A stretch of 64,000 nt of DNA from Verticillium longisporum (lineage: Eukaryota; Ascomycota; Sordariomycetes; Glomerellales; Plectosphaerellaceae): positions 868,001-932,000 of the forward strand of contig JAETXT010000009.1 of NCBI GenBank assembly GCA_019188255.1, read 5' to 3'. Position 1 is the stretch's first letter. Each line of letters starts with the position of its first letter. Below are positions 45,716 to 56,340 of this stretch, piece after piece. The translations under genes were made by a program, and so were the position numbers. The notes beneath the pieces are model-generated. The model was not told the DNA's origin. It was given only the letters and a program-made list of their open reading frames with translations, and ran no database searches.

Positions 45716-46348
45716 AGTAGGAAGCAGATGAACAAGTGGCCGTGAGTCGATCAAGCAATACCTCTGGTAGTAAGCAAAGTAGACTTGGTAATGAGGTAGG
45801 AAAAAAGTGTGAGGACGTTGCTTGCAAGCTCGAAGTGCTGACAGGTCAATACGAAATGCTGGATACCGAGGTGTGATTTATACATCTCTGACCGATTCAC
45901 TCCAACCCGACCGGCCAGCCTGAACACGGACGAAGAAGACGGGAACCTGCCCTGCCCTATTGTTAAGGCAAAGGGAGTGCTTGACCGAGCACCCCGAGAG
46001 GCCGAGAGTGAGGTGGGGTTGCCACTTACGGCAGACCCACCCCGGAGGCAATCGTTGAGCGACGCCTCCGCGGCCGCTCACAACAGTCGTTCCGCTTGGT
46101 TGGAGTTCCCGAGGACCGAGAGCCGGGCCCACGAGTTATTTGTCAGCGCAGAGCCCCGTACATTCTTATATAACCCTAGGCATTGTGTGGGGATTCTTAT
46201 GCTCTCCTCCTCGATCTCAGCCTTTCTCCTCCTTCGCGCTGTTGCCCAATCCTCATCGAATTCAACGTACGGTCGTGGCACCTGTCGGATGCTCGTATCT
46301 CCCATCCCCTCCTCGATACCCTCCTCTAGCTCTGTCTCCGCTTCCATC
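45716..46348. promoter_or_regulatory. divergent promoter between the NmrA-like and membrane-protein genes
   Basis: About 630 bp without a gene. TATATAA at 46167-46173 and a CT-rich leader (46,200-46,340) serve the rightward gene. A longer open frame from 45977 runs through this TATA and is not expected to be translated. Confidence 0.5.
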
Positions 46349-46771
46349 ATGGCACAACCCACGATACCTTATTACGTCTTCGGCGTGCTGGAACCAACTT
46401 TACAAATCCTTGGTTTCGCCGTTGCCTCTTTCACCCCTCACTACCTCGCCCTTACCCAGACGCCAACACCAATCTCGCACACTTTGCTGCCATCTGAGAA
46501 GATCGTTACGTATCAGCTGGGCAATCTCTTCCTCCTGATCGCCATCATGGGTCTCAGCATCATGAATTCGGCAAGCGACCCTGCTATTGTAGCGACATAC
46601 TTATCGGCGTTGTGGTGGGGTGACCTGGGCCACATCGGTGTTACGGCTTGGTGCATGGGCTCCGCAAGGTTGCTGAGTGTAAGGGAGTGGACATTGATCA
46701 ATTGGGCCAGCCTGGGCTTCCCAACCTTCTTATTCACGATGCGAAGCCTCTACTTCCTCGGCAGTTTGTAA
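46349..46771 (+). CDS. small four-helix membrane protein (DUF7704-like)
   Basis: The ATG at 46349 gives 140 aa. The protein starts MAQPTIPYYVFGVLEP and has four hydrophobic stretches (about residues 8-30, 56-75, 82-105 and 113-135), including LSALWWGDLGHI in the third. Length, topology and the EP motif in the first helix resemble the fungal DUF7704 family of unknown function. I start here and not at 45977 because a TATA box and pyrimidine-rich leader lie in the upstream part of the frame. The family call rests on pattern recall, so it is moderate; the membrane topology is clear. Confidence 0.7.
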   Translation: MAQPTIPYYVFGVLEPTLQILGFAVASFTPHYLALTQTPTPISHTLLPSEKIVTYQLGNLFLLIAIMGLSIMNSASDPAIVATYLSALWWGDLGHIGVTAWCMGSARLLSVREWTLINWASLGFPTFLFTMRSLYFLGSL

Positions 46772-47299
46772 CCCTACTGCAGGTGTGATCGGAGATATCA
46801 TCTCGGCCACATTGCCCAACGTCTCAATGACATCACCTCGCCATTACAGCAATCAACTCTCATAACTGCAATCATTAAACTGATTTCCTCAACATAGATG
46901 CTCCAAATACTGACCGTGAATATTATTTCTATGGCTCTTGTGGAGGCGGAGAGGCCGAGTGTCACGGCCGCAGCTGCGGTGTACCTCGCCTAGCCCGCCT
47001 GTGAGCTAGCCAGACACGAAGGGTACAATGTGCCAGTATGTGGACGAGTGCAAGAAACAATTTTTCTCGTCCGAGGGATCCCCGGAGAAAGACAGTCTAG
47101 GATAACGTCGCTTGACCGCAGTTCTGGCGCAAGTAGGACTACGTTTGGGGAAAGGGACCGTGGAGCTAATTGGTTTATTCCTCGACACGCAAGGGGAATC
47201 GATTGGTTTGATGTAGAAGGCGAACGCAACTCTTTGTCATCGTAATTCGTCCTTCTAAATCCTAAAAATATCCGAACCGAACCTGGCTACTTGGATATT
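46772..47299. other. intergenic between converging genes
   Basis: No gene. 3' flanks of the membrane protein (+) and the FAD oxidoreductase (-). Confidence 0.5.
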
Positions 47300-48719
47300 C
47301 TAATCATGGATTTCGGCCTTCATGCTCCCGTTGAGATACCACCATGCCTGGTTGACCTCTAAATCCAGATTCTTGCTCTTACCTGGCACCATGATATCTC
47401 CGCCCTTTCCATCTGCAACATACGTAACGTTATCCTCCTAATGATTTGCGACGTTAGTTCAACCCCATAAGCGGCACGCAGAACTAAAGGAAGGGGCACT
47501 CTGAGGACTCACAAGGCCTAAACTTAACTTCAGCATGCCATCAATAACCTTGGGCCGGTAGTCGTGCAGCATGGTCCCTTTAATCATAGCCACAATATTC
47601 TCGCACACAAGATCAGCTTGTGCCATGGCTGCTCTGCCCATCTTGGGTCCATTGCTCTCAGCGACGTCGCCAAGGGCGAAGATGTGGGAATGAGCATCGT
47701 CATCGAGTTGGAGAGTCGGTCGAACTAGGATTCGGCCTGTCGTGCTTGAGAAGCCAGAGGGGATGAATGAGGTGAGGAATCCTGTATTCGGGGTTGCTCC
47801 TGTACAGGGAATCTGTTCGCAGAGGCATGGTTAGCAAGGAATTCGTCGTCAGGTTGGAATGGAAAATGATTCTCACGATCAGGTCGAACTCGGCTTGCCT
47901 ACCGCCCTGGAATTGCAGCACGCCGCTTTCTTGGATGTCGCCATGGCCCACTTCAGCCCCTTTGGCCATCGTTGGCAATATCTGAGGCCTCTCTCTCAGG
48001 ACCACCTGGATGCCCATCTTTTCCAGCTTTGACTCCACATAATTACTCAACCTCTCCCCAAAGTTAGTTAATAGCCTCTCCCTCGAATGTACTAGCAGGA
48101 CGTCCTTGTGTGGAAATACACTTTTGATGTCAGTCGATAGCTGCACTCCAACAGGCCCGCCTCCCACGATGGCTATCCTTTCTGCTTGCTTGATCTTCGC
48201 CCTGAGGACCCTTAGATCTGTGCAAGCCTCGTCTCTGTCGGATGAGACCATCCTTGCTGGCAGCGGTTGTTGGGAACCGGTGGCAATGGCCAAGTAGGCG
48301 AATGACAGCTTCTGCCCGGACTCTAGCAGAACCACTCCGTCAGCAACACCGGATACCGTGTCCCTGAGTAATACCCAACTCCCCTCGGGAGCCCGCCCGA
48401 AAGCATTGGTGTACGGTATGAACGCCTTCCTCTCCTCACCCACAACGGAATAGCGAGGAAAGTTGAACGTAAAGTTGAAATGAGAGTGCTTTTCCACGAG
48501 CACTACACGGAAGCCGGAGGGCAACGACTGAGAAAGCCGCTTCGCAAGCTGTAGACCGGCGAAAGAGCCGCCGAGCACCACTACATTGCGGGCGTCTGGT
48601 GAGGCTTGATAGGTGTACCGATGATATACGGCGTGCACTTGTTGAGAGACTATCTTGGCACTGGATTCGAATATCATGGATGTAAAGTTGGTGAAAATAC
48701 GAACGGAATCGGGTGCCAT
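47300..48719 (-). CDS. FAD-dependent AMID/AIF-like pyridine-nucleotide oxidoreductase
   Basis: Three exons give 426 aa: 48719-47877, 47812-47513 and 47437-47300, with introns of 64 and 75 nt. FAD-binding GGSFAGLQLAKRL follows the strand NVVVLG at about residue 45, the NAD(P)-binding motif AIVGGGPVGVQL lies mid-protein, and the second FAD motif HIFALGDVAE is in exon 2 and is only recovered after splicing. Exon 3 encodes the tail ending KAEIHD. This is the architecture of AMID/AIF2-like and type II NADH dehydrogenase-like enzymes. The ATG at 48719 (MAPDSVRIF) is preceded by a CT-rich leader; a later ATG at 48677 is possible. It diverges from the MFS gene. It would supply a redox step, but the substrate is unknown. 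Confidence 0.88.
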
Positions 48720-49414
48720 GATGTGTCGGCTCGGAAGCATTCTGCTGGCAAAGAAATGGGAAAAGGCGTGTACGAAAGAAATGTCGGCTTGCGCCATCAG
48801 GACACTTTTCAAGCGCATAGCTTTCCACCTCAGCCGAAACATCAGCGCCCTGGAGCGACCGGTCAAGCGAATAGTGGCAGAGGTCCGCAAGGGCCACGAC
48901 TAGCACCGGAGCTCGGGCTCGGTGTAAGTTGTATAGCGGAAATTTATCTCCCCACCAGAGCGCTAGTGTCTCCACCTCAATCTGTGTAAGCCGAGGCCGA
49001 GACCCCGAAACCAGCCCCGGCCCCCACTTTCCGCCCCCTCTCCCGAAGCATGGCAGAACGAACAAGGGTAAGGATACTCGTCGGCCCCGTGTCGACTCCG
49101 CCGAGTTCTTGTTAGGCTGCCTGGACGTCTCCCTCCACTCTTACTTGTTCGGCGGATCGGGCTCGGTGCCATGTATGATCAGACATACATGCTACCTCTT
49201 TTGATGATCTACAAGAGCTGCGTTGCCTTCTGATCATGGCCAGCCCCGATCTCAAAACGGCCGACAGTTCCACGCCATAAGTTAGGTGCAACACCTCTGA
49301 CAAGGCTGATTCATTTTTTTTTTAATATTTTTTTTGAGTTGATTTACTGGAATATCGCCTTGGAAAGGCACTTCTCGCACCTAAACCTGATACTGTTCTC
49401 CAAGTTTCACTGGG
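48720..49414. promoter_or_regulatory. divergent promoter between the FAD oxidoreductase and the MFS transporter
   Basis: 695 bp shared by two start codons. It contains the 12-bp direct repeat TCGGGCTCGGTG at 48913-48924 and 49157-49168, plus further CGG triplets, which Zn2Cys6 proteins favour. A T-rich tract (49314-49335) lies 80 bp before the MFS start. Co-regulation is inferred. Confidence 0.5.
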
Positions 49415-50892
49415 ATGACTAACTTCGACGCTGAAAGGAGCCCTGAGGCCAAGGACAACGCTATGACTACCACTGAGGGTTTCCCTGACGGAGGCGTCCA
49501 GGCGTGGCTAACAGTTGCTGGCTCTTCGGCCTGTCTCTTCGTCTCCTTCGGCTGGGTTAATTGCATAGGGGTCTTTCAGGATTATTACCTGGCACACCAG
49601 CTCCGGGCTTACACAGAATCGGAAGTCAGCTGGATCCCTGCTCTGCAAGGTGAGTATTCTCCATTAATTTCCCACCTCCCACTTGCTAAACGTGACCCGC
49701 AGTCTTTTTTATGTTATGCGGAGGTCCCTTTGTAGGCAAGCTTTTTGATGACTACGGACCCCGCCATCTCTTATCTGCTGGTGCAATTCTCCACGTCCTC
49801 GGCTTGATGATGGCGAGCATTTCAAAAACCTACTATCAGATTCTACTCAGTCAGGCTGTCTGCTCTGCCATTGGGGCTTCGATGGTTTTCTACCCGGCAA
49901 TATCTTCCGTAAGTTGAGGATTCCAGAAGACGTTGTCCACAGTACTGATTGATTGCGCCTTGTAGGTATCAACCTGGTTCTCACAGAAGCGCGGTATCGC
50001 CCTCGGCATTGTGGCTGCCGGATCATCGCTAGGCGGAATCACATTCCCTATCATCGTCATTCATCTCATCCCACAACTTGGATTCGCCTGGGCGATGCGT
50101 GTCTGCGCCTTTGTCATATTGGCGCTGCTCACCTTCGCGAACTTCACAGTGAGGTCTCGCATCAAGCCCACGAAGCGCCCATTCAGTCCCATGGCTTTCC
50201 TTAGACCTCTTAAGGAGCCTGTATTTTTGCTCTTGACCTCAGCCGTTTTCTTCTTCTTTTGTGAGTGTATCCACTTGGAACTACTGGTGGGAAACCTGAC
50301 GGAATAGGGGGAATGTTCATACCTTTTACTTTCGTCGTCGTCGCCGCACAGGAGCACGACATGTCCCCGCGACTGGCCAACTACCTGGTGCCGATTCTCA
50401 ATGCTGGAAGGTCAGTCCCCAGCCTTGTCACTATGACAGGGTGGTTTTTGCTAATTATGAACCAGCGTAATCGGACGGACCATTCCCAACGCCGTCGCTG
50501 ATAAAGTTGGCCCTTTCAACGTGATGGTAGGAATGAGCTTTTTCACAACTATTCTTGTTCTGGTACTGTGGCTGCTTGCGACGGGAAATGCAGCCATTAT
50601 TCTCTTCGCTGCGCTTTTCGGCATCGGTTCCGGTGCGGGCATCGGCCTGACTCCAGTGCTCTGTGCGCACATAGCACCAGCCAAGGAAATCGGGACCTTC
50701 ACAGGCACTGTCTTCGCATTCGCGTCACTGGCAGCGTTGACTGGCTCCCCAATTGGGGGCCAGCTCATATCTCTGGATAATGGTTCGTTTCGGTACACCA
50801 CAATCTTTGCTGGTGTTAGCTGCGCTGTGGGTACAGTTCTTTTTGTACTCTGCAGGATTACTCTCGGGGGAGTAAGAATGGCCAGGGTTTGA
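49415..50892 (+). CDS. MFS transporter, monocarboxylate-porter (MCT/Mch) type
   Basis: Five exons give 421 aa: 49415-49649, 49703-49908, 49966-50260, 50308-50410 and 50466-50892, with introns of 47-57 nt. After a hydrophilic N-terminus comes FPDGGVQAWLTVAGSS, the DGGxxAW hallmark of fungal MCT-family carriers. Loop and helix motifs follow: VGKLFDDYGPRHLL (loop 2-3), STWFSQKRGIALGIVAAGSSLGG and GRTIPNAVADKVGP. The size fits a 12-helix plasma-membrane carrier. Relatives carry monocarboxylates, riboflavin or secondary metabolites; which one cannot be told. It shares its promoter with the FAD enzyme and converges on regulator 2. Confidence 0.9.
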
Positions 50893-51539
50893 GTCGCAAT
50901 CTGCCCAGCGGAGCACAAAAGCTTTACCTTGTGGAGTCGGCAGGGAGATCTCCCCTTTTGCGGACTTCGCCTAGGGGTACTACTATTCTGCGTGATTCCA
51001 TTCTGTAACATGGGGACAAAGGAGGAGATGGGCAGGTGCAATGTTTGCTTCAATTGGAAAGGTTGTAAATATGTTTCTATTGACGGACCGAGTCCAGAGA
51101 ACAATGCCGAGGTGGTCCTATTAACCCAACCCATGAAGCTTGATCGTTACAAGGAAGAAGACTAAATCTATGAAGTGGCTGGCGACCAATATGCTCGCCG
51201 TATGTGGTAGACAAACTGATAGCAATCTAGCTACGGAAAGCAAGGCACTCTCTGCTGCATTTGATAGTGGTTGACAGTAGATTATGGTGGTCCTCACAGT
51301 TCAGCAACCTTGTTGACGGTTGAAAGGTTCAATCCACCAGCTTTTGCGTCGATACATTGGATGCTCTTCCCAGGAAGCACCCTTCTAAAACGAACCAGGG
51401 AAGATTCACCAACGGGAAGAGGCTGCACCAATATGTGAGTCGATGTCAGCTAACAGAATCACGCCATCCACCAATGCAAGATATGCCGCCCAAAGCCCGG
51501 GCTAGTGCCGGAACGCCAGCATAGCAAATCCAACGAGTC
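50893..51539. other. intergenic between converging genes
   Basis: No gene seen. 3' regions of the MFS transporter and regulator 2. Confidence 0.5.
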
Positions 51540-54194
51540 TCAATACCAAGCCCCCATTTCGGTGATAGAGCCAGCGTATTGCGCCCCGTCCGCCGATGTT
51601 ATAACATTGCAGGTTTCCGAATTGAGCTTTTCGTCCGCATGGTCCAGGTTGTGCTGGTAACTTGTACCCTCTAGCATTACCTGCGTCGAGATCTGAACCC
51701 CAAGCTGCTGGATTTGTGGGTCGGCAAACAGCATGTGTGGTTGCATTGGTGGTCGCCCGTGTATCAACGGACCAGTATCAATGTCTGTCATAGACCAGTC
51801 GAAGCCCATGTTCGACAGCATATCCACCTCCTGCTCAACTCCATCAGTTCCGACGTTTAGAGTTGCTTGAGATGGGCTTGGGAAGACAACTTGTGTCGAT
51901 GGATCGTGTGTCGGCACTGCATACTGCTCAGAAGCAGCGCGGCCAATGGTCGCCCAACCTAACAGCATATCAATCGCGGGGTAATTTGCCACGGATCTAG
52001 CATTCCCAGGCACAAGTAGGCGTTGTTCTGCCAAGGAGGCCTGTTCTCTTGCCACCCTGGCTTTCAGCATCAGCCTCTTCAACGGCTGCCACAAAAGTGC
52101 GCGGCGGGGGTCTGTTTGTGCATCGCCAAACCGCGTCTGCACAAGTACTTCCATGGCCCGCCAGGCACGCTCGACAAGCTCGCCTTGGGTGCTGCTGCAT
52201 AGCTCTGAGAGCAAGAAGGCAATTGAATGCCACTGGAAATACGTCCCAAAGAGCCAGCTCCATTTTCGGGTGCGGGCGTCATTGTCAAGTTGATTTGCGT
52301 ATTCGATAGATTCGATAGAGACGAGGAAAAGCTTGTTCTTGATGCGCTGAGATAGCTTTGGGAGGCCGTCAAGCCTCTGGAAGGGATGATACGCCATCAG
52401 CCACATCTTTGACATGACAAGACGTGTCAGGGTAGCTGCGGCCCAAATGGGCGGCACGGTTAGATCCGCGTTGGCGAGATATGTCTCCTCCATCCTTTGG
52501 TGACACTCGTTGATCCATCGCTCCTTGTGGTCGTCGTCTAACGCTTCGAAAGAGGGCTTAGCATTTATGGAACCGGGAGGTCCGTATTGGATGCGCCGGA
52601 ATGTGTTCGCGAGTTCGAAGCTAACGAGGCAAAAGGTCATGTCGGTAAACCCTTTACTGGATTCAGGGAGCTGAGTCATATCAGGGCTGAGATCGGCGTC
52701 ATTGACGTTCAAAGGCATTTGGGTATCGAATCGTGCCTCGATAATCGTGGCGTCACACCCATGATCTTCTCTAGATGCCGATTATGGTTAACCGGTGATA
52801 ACTTTTTCTCAATAGGAACAGGGGGAACTTGCGAAGCCCTTGCATCTAAAAGGCACACTTGCCACCATAGCCTTCTCCTCATTTCAACGTCGAACGGAAG
52901 GAGGCCGAAATGGACCCCATCCCTATGCAACCCGATTGCTTGGGCGATTCTTACCACCAAGCCTGTCAATGCCCAGACGGTCATTGCGTTGTCATTCCGT
53001 CTGAGCACAGCGAGAAATATGACGAAAGCTTGTAGAACTATCAGTTCTGCAGAATGGAGGAAGCTTGCACGAGTAAGGGCTTGTTCAGTGGCGAAGCGGT
53101 AACGGGCTAAGAGGATGCTCTTGGTTTCACCAAGTTCTCCAATGCAATCCGTTGACGTGAGAGACGTAACGACGCCTAGAAGTTGTGAGTCTGGATGTGG
53201 GCAAAAGCAAGGGGAATGTGGAGGCGGGGGTTGGGGGAGCTATACTATAGTAAATGGCGAACATCAAGGCTTCAATCCCTCTTGAGAGGTTATCCAGGTG
53301 GTCCTTGGCTTCTAATATTATTGGTTCCATGGTGGGAAGGTGAAGAATTTTAACAAGCGGATCGACGTTCGCCTTGAACATGGCCCGTATGCGAGATGCC
53401 AACTCGCGAGGGGGGTGCAGCGCTGTTAGGTCGATGTTGCTAGAAGAAAAGCCAAAGATGAAGCCATGACAAAGTGAGGCGTCTTGCGGCATGGGGATTG
53501 GGGGAGGATCATCATCACTGTCGGGTGGCTCACTCAAGAGAGTTTTGAGATCCTTGACCTTTGTGAGTACCAATTGTTACCATTAGTCCATAGCCAAGAA
53601 TGCTCCGCACAGAACGTACCTCTCGATCTATATTTGCCCAGAAATAATCGTTGATGTAGCGAGTCCCACCCTCGTGAAGCATCAACCTCCCTAACCTATA
53701 CTGAGGCGGGGCGTCTGTGGCATCTTCGCCAGCGGATGACCCGTTTTCGTGCTGTCTGCGACCCTGAAGGGGGTTGGGTCCGGTCCTGCTGGCATCTGAC
53801 ACCTTACGCCACCGACGGAACAGCTCGGCTTCGTCACATTCTCTAGAAAACGGCGACATACCATCTTCAATTCCCCCCAGCTTCCGCGACTTCAATGCGT
53901 TTATCGTGCCCTCCAGTCGTGCTAGGCGCTCAAGAACATCCTCCTCGGGGCGTTTACGCGGCTTGCGGAACATGCGGCTAGAGGATGGGACCACGCACTC
54001 CGTCTTCGCTCTCGTGCAGTTACTGCAAGGGTTCCTCCTGTCGCCTGTAGGAGTCGCAGACTCGGTCAGATGTCGCCAAGAGGGGTGGCAGGGAGGTAGT
54101 GAAGGACATTACATTTCACCTTTCGGTTTCGACAATTCACGCATGACCAGATGTTCCGAGATCCAGTATCAGCGCTTGTGCCCTCAGTGGCCAT
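51540..54194 (-). CDS. Zn(II)2Cys6 transcription factor 2 (fungal_trans type)
   Basis: Five exons give 797 aa: 54194-54113, 54044-53620, 53558-53246, 53175-52833 and 52770-51540. The ATG at 54194 precedes the cluster C18-x2-C21-x6-C28-x5-C34-x2-C37-x6-C44 (CVNCRNRKVKC, CSNCTRAKTEC), completed by splicing at GTAATG exactly as in regulator 1. The middle-homology region has MFKANVDPLVKILHLPT, AIGLHRDGVHFG and EMRRRLWWQVCLLDARAS. Intron 4 starts GCAAGT (GC-AG) and joins ARAS to EDHGCDATI; a GT choice breaks the frame. The protein is about 115 residues longer at the C-terminus than regulator 1. Identical intron positions show the two arose by duplication. It probably regulates the genes between them, though only position suggests this. 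Confidence 0.9.
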
Positions 54195-55308
54195 CGCTTC
54201 TCCTAAAGTCGTTCGCAGTGTGGTCCTGATCTGGACTGGGGAACAGGTAAGTACTGGGTCGTGCGCCACACTTTTGGTGGGTGCCGCTGTGGCTGAGAAG
54301 GAATCTGTTCGAGGGGCAGAGTGAGGCAAGAGTTCTGGTGTTTTTGAAACCGACAGGTGTTGTAAATAAGGAAGACAAATGAGCAAGTGTGAGGATGACG
54401 GCTGCACCTGCGGGGGCGCAAGGGGTGCCTCAGGCATGCATGCGTTAGTCCAGGCAAAGCGGGGCCATTGGCTACGAAAAGAGCTGTTACGGTTAGACTG
54501 AGATAAAAGCCCTGCTCAAAGGACATCCGCGCATAGAAGTGTTGTCGGGTTAGCGAGGTCGCGTAGGACAGTGAAATCACAGACTCAGGGAAAAATCGAC
54601 ATTTAAATCCACTAAAAATCCGAAAAAGCTTATTTCACACCCCCAAAAAAAAACATTTTTAGGTAGAAAGAGAGCCGCTTCATATGCTCGGTCATTCAAT
54701 TCTCATTTTAATCCTCTACTGCGCGTATTATGCTGGTTGAAAGATCGAATTTGCTGAGGGAATCCAATTCTGGCTCTGTAGTACAGCTCTTAGGCTACCA
54801 AATGTGGTTAGATCCATCTTCGCTTCTAGCCAATGAAACTTGCTGTTCGCGGCGACAGTATCCCTGTCAAAGACAGTGGTCCAATGATACAGGAGAAGGC
54901 AAACCGGTCGCGGTTTGCGCAAATAGGAGAGGCAAGCCGGTCGCGGCTTGCGCATAGAGCCTTGAGGAACGAGGAATGGCCGGGGCGCCATTGATGGCCA
55001 AAAGCCTGGTATAGAGATTTTCACAAGTGCTATTCCCAAGGTTGCGTGGGGTCGCCTTATATTTTCCGTCCGGAATTGTCTTTGGTGGCTTACATGTGCC
55101 CAGGGGATCCTGATGGCGTATGGCACGCTATAAAGTTTATAGTCTAGTTAATGACAGTTTGACAGGGTGAGAGGATGAGGGGATGGTGAGATAAGCATGA
55201 TGAAACTTTCAAGAATTTTCTTATAACTAAAACAACCAAGGATCATTCGAGGCCTTCCTTCAAATAGAAGACACATGCGTTCTCATTCTTATTATTAATT
55301 CTTGCGCT
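54195..55308. other. intergenic; promoter of regulator 2 and two tandem hairpins
   Basis: No gene supported. 54,195-54,600 is the promoter side of regulator 2. Two GC-rich inverted repeats lie at 54899-54951 (separate entry). Confidence 0.5.
54899..54951 (+). repeat. two tandem hairpins with GTCG loops
   Basis: 54899-54918 pairs GCAAACCG with CGGTTTGC around GTCG. 54932-54951 pairs GCAAGCCG with CGGCTTGC around the same loop. The units are 33 bp apart and differ by a compensated pair (A-T to G-C). Confidence 0.75.
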
Positions 55309-55410
55309 ATGGCCAGCTGTCCAGTTCGCTTTGAGTTCTACTGCGGCGAGACTCAAGAGCTCAAATACACCCACGGCCTTCCCCGCAGTCTCATCAGCGA
55401 GGCTCAGGCC
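55309..55410 (+). pseudogene. possible 5' end of a gene cut by the repeat copy
   Basis: ATG at 55309 opens FEFYCGETQELKYTHGLPRS and reads 34 codons up to the first base of repeat copy B at 55411, then ends at a TGA within it. Codon use looks normal, unlike the repeat. I do not recognise the protein; it may be a gene interrupted by the insertion. Confidence 0.35.
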
Positions 55411-56340
55411 GCAGAATGACGGGGTCAGTTGCGGCATTTTCGTGTTGACGAATCTCAGGCGTCTATTCAGGGGCGAGCCTATCGACCTATCGATATACCT
55501 AGTTAATGCTAGGGCCTAACTACTAAGGGATATCCTCGAACATGATGCGTTATTACTCCCTTTGCTATTACTAAGTCATTTAGTGCTCTTGAGTAAGGTA
55601 TAGGCTCTTTCGAAGAGAGAAACATAGAGCTACGACGTATCTCAGGCCGATGGCCTAGAGGCATATAATCCTCTAAAGTGGCTACTAGATAGAGAGGGCG
55701 TGTAAGTTATACTATCTGCTCTCGCTAAGTTTTTTAGGAAAGCTATATCCTTCGGAAGCCTTAATCGATTATAGGCGTATCTTTCTACCGAGGAGAGTTA
55801 TATAGAGAAGGCATGCTCTGATCTATAATAATCTAAGGCGGTATATATAAATATAATTACGAAAGTTAACTTGATAAATTAGATTTATAATAGCGATATT
55901 ACGTTTATAGAGCGTAATATAGTAAGGTTAGGGATTAATTCCTACGGAGCGTAGGCCTCTAGCTAATTACTTAATATAAGAATCGCTAGTTTATATAACG
56001 AGTACTTATATATAATCTAAATAAAGGCAAATAAGGAGGTTTTAGATAAACTATCCCGCTATAAGCTATAAGAAGTAGAGAATACTAAGCTAAGAGTCTA
56101 TAAATTAGAAGAAGAAATAGCTATAAAATTAGGGGAAGTAGAAGAAGCTAATAAGTATATTTCTTTTTTATAACGCTATACGTTAGTAATTAAACTAGTG
56201 CTTAAGCTTGCGAATAGGGACTACTTAGAATATATCGGGGATAGGAATTAATAGCGAAGAAAATCGAATAAGTTATAAACTATAGACCGTAGGCGAACTA
56301 TAACTAAGGGCGGGACTATAGTATTATAAGATATCTTAAA
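55411..56340 (+). pseudogene. Ulp1-type protease 3' half, repeat copy B, RIP-mutated
   Basis: From 55411 the sequence matches 39084 onward. It encodes QNDGVSCGIFVLTNLR with the catalytic Gln and Cys, then the same TAA after VNARA and the same downstream frame with TAA/TAG stops, including a charged coiled coil and NRDYLEYIGD. The His and Asp of the catalytic triad are absent because homology starts inside the domain. It is therefore a truncated copy in the same orientation as the gene at 38.0 kb. Confidence 0.8.

Noticed and set aside
45977..46348. 124-residue N-terminal extension of the small membrane protein
   Set aside because: Runs through a TATA box and CT-rich leader; family members start near the MAQPT methionine.
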